17,610 bases of DNA from Planctomycetes bacterium UBA7888 (GTDB taxonomy: Bacteria; Planctomycetota; UBA1135), in the NCBI GenBank assembly GCA_002500505.1, contig DLRM01000021.1, forward strand, positions 16,305-33,914, in the 5' to 3' direction. Of the stretch, positions 15,779-17,610 are shown in pieces. The notes under the pieces were generated by a model. The model saw only the letters and a list, made by a program, of their open reading frames with translations. It was not told the DNA's origin and searched no databases. Numbering within the stretch: position 1 is the stretch's first letter; each line of letters starts with the position of its first letter. A program made the position numbers and the translations under genes.

Positions 15779-16914
15779 GAAACTAGCTCCAAATACACTT
15801 CTTCAAGCTTGTTCCAATGGGCCTCAGGGTCGAATTCGCTCCGAATCCAGGTTCGGAATTCAGTGCCCCGCCGGGCAATTTCCTGTGGATTCTTGGCAAG
15901 CTCATCGAACACTTGGGCCAGAGAGTTGGAGTCCTCAGAGTTAAAGGTCCAACCTCGCGCGGGTGGTGACAATAATTCAGGGGTGCCGCCCAAGTGGCTA
16001 CCAATTCCAGGTCTCCCTTGGGAGCCACCTTCGAGAAGAATAAGCCCAGAGTTTTCGCTAACCCTGGAGGGGAGAACGACAGCGTGGCAACGAGAGATGG
16101 CAGCTTTCACTTCTGAGGAAGAGCAGTGACCTAAGAAATGTACAGAATCCTGGAGCCTCAGCTCCGAACACAGCCCAAGAAGCTTGTTTTTCATCTCGCC
16201 TGCGCCAGCTAACTCTAATAAGACGGGGTGTTTCGCCTTCGCAATAGCATGGAGGAGTACATCGACCCCTTTAGAAGGATAGAGGGAACCTCCAAAGAGA
16301 AGCCGGATTGGACTTGAGCCTGGCAAGGGCTGCAGAGGCTGCCTTTCCACCGGGAGGCGGTGAAGGGAAGCCTTGCTCGGTGGGAAAGGGAGCCCATTGA
16401 GTACGACCTCGGTGGGGCAAAGGAATCGGTCAACAGCGCGAAATGCGGCTTTTCGGCTCGAAGTATTGGAGAGGGTGTCCAGAAAGCGTCGGAAGGGACC
16501 TGTGAGCCCGAGCCGCGGAACGCCCCAAGGGTTGGGGTCCATGAAGGTAAAATCATGAACGGTCATCACCGAGGGGATTTGGCTTTTGGCAAGCAAAGGA
16601 AACAAGGTGCTTCTAAAAACGGACCAGTTTTGAATGTGGATGAGATCGGGCGAAAACTCCTGAATTGCCTCCTTGAGAGCTTTTTCCAATGGGGGCAAAC
16701 GAAAATGGAAGTCAATTCGGCGCCTGAATGGACTAGCTGGAGGGGAATATTTGTAAAAAGTAGAAAAATCAGGGCTGAGATTCGAAGGAATCGGAGAAAG
16801 GGCGAAAAGTCCGTTTTGATGGCCAAATTCCGTGCAGCGCGCCAATAATCGGCCCAAGTAGCCGCTAGGACCGCCTGGAATCTCTGGAGAGTCGTGAAGA
16901 TGAAGGATGCGCAC
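15775..16914 (-). CDS. Glycosyltransferase, GT4-type, first gene of the glycan operon
   Basis: This 379-residue GT-B transferase opens with RILHLHDSPEIPGGPSGYLG, carrying the GGxxxY-type loop of the family. It has DLIHIQNW, SVMTVHDF, the junction LLFGGSLYPSKGVDVLLHAI, and the donor-site SRVSENSGLILLEGGSQGRP with an E-x7-E pair. The donor region is unusual: LEGGSQGRPGIGS stands where most relatives have LEAMAxGxPVIxS. The key acidic residues remain, so it is probably active. The start is a GTG preceded by CAGGA (16921-16925 on the reverse strand) at good spacing. As the 5'-most gene it should follow the operon promoter, which I could not locate convincingly in the adjacent gap. Confidence 0.86.
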   Translation of the reverse strand: MRILHLHDSPEIPGGPSGYLGRLLARCTEFGHQNGLFALSPIPSNLSPDFSTFYKYSPPASPFRRRIDFHFRLPPLEKALKEAIQEFSPDLIHIQNWSVFRSTLFPLLAKSQIPSVMTVHDFTFMDPNPWGVPRLGLTGPFRRFLDTLSNTSSRKAAFRAVDRFLCPTEVVLNGLPFPPSKASLHRLPVERQPLQPLPGSSPIRLLFGGSLYPSKGVDVLLHAIAKAKHPVLLELAGAGEMKNKLLGLCSELRLQDSVHFLGHCSSSEVKAAISRCHAVVLPSRVSENSGLILLEGGSQGRPGIGSHLGGTPELLSPPARGWTFNSEDSNSLAQVFDELAKNPQEIARRGTEFRTWIRSEFDPEAHWNKLEEVYLELVS

Positions 16915-17146
16915 CGTTATTCCTGTCCTGATAGGTTCGGCACGCGGGCAAGGTATATCCAGAATTGCCCAGAAAAAGTAAAAACAGTCATAAATATCTT
17001 TCTAGGAAGAGGTTGCGAGAGTTTTTGTCTGGAAAATTGCTGAGTTGACAGGTCAGAATGAAGACAGAAACAGTTGTAACTCACTTATTTTAAATAGGTT
17101 GAGGAGATTGGCGCCTAATCTTCCGCAATCTGTCAAATTCTGGAAA

Positions 17147-17161
17147 ACCCACGAAGTGGGT
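17147..17161 (+). other. Perfect hairpin in the intergenic region
   Basis: ACCCAC (17147-17152) and GTGGGT (17156-17161) pair perfectly around a GAA loop. Flanking AAA (17144-17146) can pair with TTT (17167-17169) across an internal bulge, and TGG (17141-17143) can reach CCA (17173-17175). A short T-run follows the core stem (ATTTTCT), so it could act as a weak terminator on the plus strand. The outer CCA overlaps the left arm of the next hairpin, so the longer forms of the two exclude each other. Confidence 0.4.
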
Positions 17162-17172
17162 GCCGATTTTCT

Positions 17173-17198
17173 CCACAAGGGACTTTGGTCCCCTGTGG
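17173..17198 (+). other. Long hairpin in the intergenic region, terminator-like
   Basis: The outer arms CCACA (17173-17177) and TGTGG (17194-17198) and the inner arms GGGAC (17179-17183) and GTCCC (17188-17192) form an 11-position stem interrupted by one A-C mismatch, closed by a TTTG loop. It is the strongest fold I see in the window. TTCATTTTCC follows on the plus strand, an imperfect U-run. It ends 21 bases before the -35 of the candidate promoter, so it could insulate that promoter from upstream transcription or end a small RNA. Confidence 0.5.
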
Positions 17199-17203
17199 TT
17201 CAT

Positions 17204-17213
17204 TTTCCGGAAA
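17204..17213. other. Ten-base palindrome TTTCCGGAAA, operator-like
   Basis: The ten bases are a perfect self-complementary palindrome located six bases before the -35 element of the candidate promoter at 17219. That position and symmetry would suit a dimeric regulator. No second copy was found nearby, and palindromes of this length occur by chance, so this is tentative. Confidence 0.25.
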
Positions 17214-17218
17214 TGGCA

Positions 17219-17247
17219 TTGCATCTGTAACGCCGCTACCGGATAAT
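17219..17247 (+). promoter_or_regulatory. Candidate sigma-70-type promoter for the signal-peptide protein gene
   Basis: TTGCAT (17219-17224) and GATAAT (17242-17247) are separated by exactly 17 bases. The -10 matches TATAAT at five of six positions; the -35 matches TTGACA at the first three only. Transcription would begin near 17254 and leave an untranslated leader of about 155 bases before the ATG at 17410. This is the best paired-hexamer match I found in the region by eye. It assumes that the host's main sigma factor has standard specificity. Confidence 0.45.
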
Positions 17248-17335
17248 GTCTCGCCAAAATTCAGTAGCTCCACTTTCGGACTTCTGATAAACCTGAAAAC
17301 TCGACCCGCTTCAGTTTGGTTAGTTCTGAACTGGC

Positions 17336-17362
17336 GGTGTGAACACACCCGCGACAGCGGGT
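17336..17362 (+). other. Two overlapping, mutually exclusive hairpins in the leader
   Basis: GGTGTG (17336-17341) pairs with CACACC (17344-17349) across AA. ACCCGC (17347-17352) pairs with GCGGGT (17357-17362) across a GACA loop. The two share ACC (17347-17349), so only one can form fully at a time. The second is the more realistic RNA hairpin, since a two-base loop is too tight without losing a pair; the first may serve instead as a protein-binding dyad in DNA. The C10 run starts on the next base. Confidence 0.4.
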
Positions 17363-17372
17363 CCCCCCCCCC
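17363..17372 (+). repeat. Homopolymer run of ten C in the leader
   Basis: Ten consecutive C residues lie directly after a GC-rich hairpin and 18 bases before the TAGGAG ribosome binding site (17391-17396) of the next gene. No other run of this length was seen in the window. Such runs can change length by slipped-strand mispairing, and they are also common sites of sequencing error, so the exact count is uncertain. Confidence 0.85.
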
Positions 17373-17409
17373 GATTCATTCCGAATCACCTAGGAGAAAC
17401 TAAATAATC

Positions 17410-17610
17410 ATGAAGGTGCGCTTGCTTACCTTGGCTGCCCTTGCAGCTTTCACTCTGAATAGTACTTCCGTTGCCCAGCAGGGCGACAATCTCGATCGTG
17501 CACTCGCAGATCTCAACAGCGGCATCGTTGCTCCTACCATGGGCGGCGCTTCTGCTTCCGGTTCCACCGGCGTTGACTTCAGCGGTGATGCTCGTGCCCG
17601 TAATGCTTGG
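17410..17610 (+). CDS. Exported protein with signal peptide, possible outer-membrane porin (3' end outside window)
   Basis: Only the first 67 residues are in the window. MKVRLLTLAALAAFTLNSTS is a classical Sec signal peptide (basic start, hydrophobic core), with likely cleavage after SVA near residue 22, giving a mature start QQGDNLDRAL. A Gly/Ser/Ala-rich stretch follows, then VDFSGDARARNAW, which resembles the first beta strand of some porin-like outer-membrane barrels (a G-D-x-R-x-R pattern). The ribosome binding site is TAGGAG at 17391-17396, 13 bases before the ATG, slightly long. Codon use looks strongly biased toward C- and T-ending codons, compatible with high expression. That it is exported is well supported; that it is a porin is inference from one short motif. 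Confidence 0.8.
   Translation, partial: MKVRLLTLAALAAFTLNSTSVAQQGDNLDRALADLNSGIVAPTMGGASASGSTGVDFSGDARARNAW

Larger units (their letters stand above)
16915..17409. other. Intergenic region of about 495 bases between divergent transcripts; no gene seen
   Basis: The left part (16915-17140) is AT-rich and should hold the promoter of the minus-strand glycan operon. I find AT-rich -10-like words but no convincing paired hexamers. A perfect TTGACA (17045-17050, plus strand) has no matching -10 at 16-18 bases. The right part (17141-17372) is dense in inverted repeats and includes a plausible plus-strand promoter, a structured leader and a C10 run, listed separately. Short open frames here (61-72 codons) have unlikely composition and no ribosome binding sites. 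I see no tRNA or insertion-sequence ends. Confidence 0.6.

Noticed and set aside
16360..16848. Plus-strand open frame of 162 codons opposite the first glycosyltransferase
   Set aside because: It lies wholly antisense to a glycosyltransferase with clear family motifs, has no recognisable domain, and is a shadow frame.
16943..16968. Minus-strand GG...GC spacing resembling a sigma-54 promoter ahead of the glycan operon
   Set aside because: The gap between GG and GC is nine bases, not ten, and the flanking consensus is poor, so it does not support a link to the sigma-54 activator.
17045..17050. Perfect TTGACA as a -35 element
   Set aside because: No acceptable -10 hexamer lies 15-19 bases downstream, so I do not call a promoter from it.
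17169..17177. TTCTCCACA, one mismatch from the DnaA box TTATCCACA
   Set aside because: A single near-match with no cluster, no dnaA or dnaN nearby, and it overlaps the arm of a hairpin. Not evidence for an origin.
17133..17348. Minus-strand open frame of 71 codons in the intergenic region, and plus-strand frames at 17045-17230 and 17185-17403
   Set aside because: Composition is unlike a protein, there is no ribosome binding site, and they run across the hairpins, promoter and C10 tract. Better explained as chance frames.

Overview
The window reads as chromosomal DNA of a Gram-negative (diderm) bacterium of moderate GC. It carries two convergent gene blocks plus the start of a secreted, probably outer-membrane, protein. 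A planctomycete or a relative in the PVC group is my best guess. The reasons are separate adjacent coaC and coaB genes, no rpoZ between gmk and the coa genes, and the tpiA-secG and ftsK-rimO-pgsA groupings. This is inference from gene order, not a phylogenetic result.

Plus strand, 1-9490: a tightly packed housekeeping block. In order it holds the 3' end of tpiA (glycolysis), secG (protein export), pyrE (pyrimidine synthesis), yicC (RNase family), gmk (GMP kinase), coaC and coaB (coenzyme A synthesis as two single-domain proteins), ftsK (DNA translocase), rimO (ribosomal protein S12 methylthiotransferase), pgsA (phosphatidylglycerophosphate synthase) and a 307-residue sigma-54 activator-type AAA+ protein with no DNA-binding domain. 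Many junctions overlap or nearly touch (ATGA, TAATG, TAGTG), which suggests translational coupling. The only sizeable gap is about 109 bases before ftsK.

Minus strand, 16914 down to 9505: one polysaccharide-assembly operon of eight genes. Read 5' to 3' it has three GT4-type glycosyltransferases, one GT2 glycosyltransferase, a fourth GT4-type glycosyltransferase, a Wzz/GumC-like chain-length protein without a kinase domain, and two small proteins each with one C-terminal membrane segment. The set could build and control the length of a surface glycan or exopolysaccharide. No initiating transferase, flippase, polymerase, tyrosine kinase or outer-membrane exporter lies inside the window. The two blocks converge at about 9490-9505 around an imperfect inverted repeat.

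Right end, 16915-17610: a gap of about 495 bases with no convincing gene separates the glycan operon from a divergent gene that starts at 17410 and runs off the window. The gap is rich in inverted repeats. It also has a plausible sigma-70 promoter (17219-17247), a structured leader and a run of ten C just upstream of the ribosome binding site. The truncated gene has a clear signal peptide and may be a porin.

I found no tRNA, rRNA, CRISPR array, insertion sequence or phage gene. The items most worth a second look are the helper-less, HTH-less sigma-54 activator behind pgsA, the structured poly-C leader, and the paired small membrane proteins at the end of the glycan operon.
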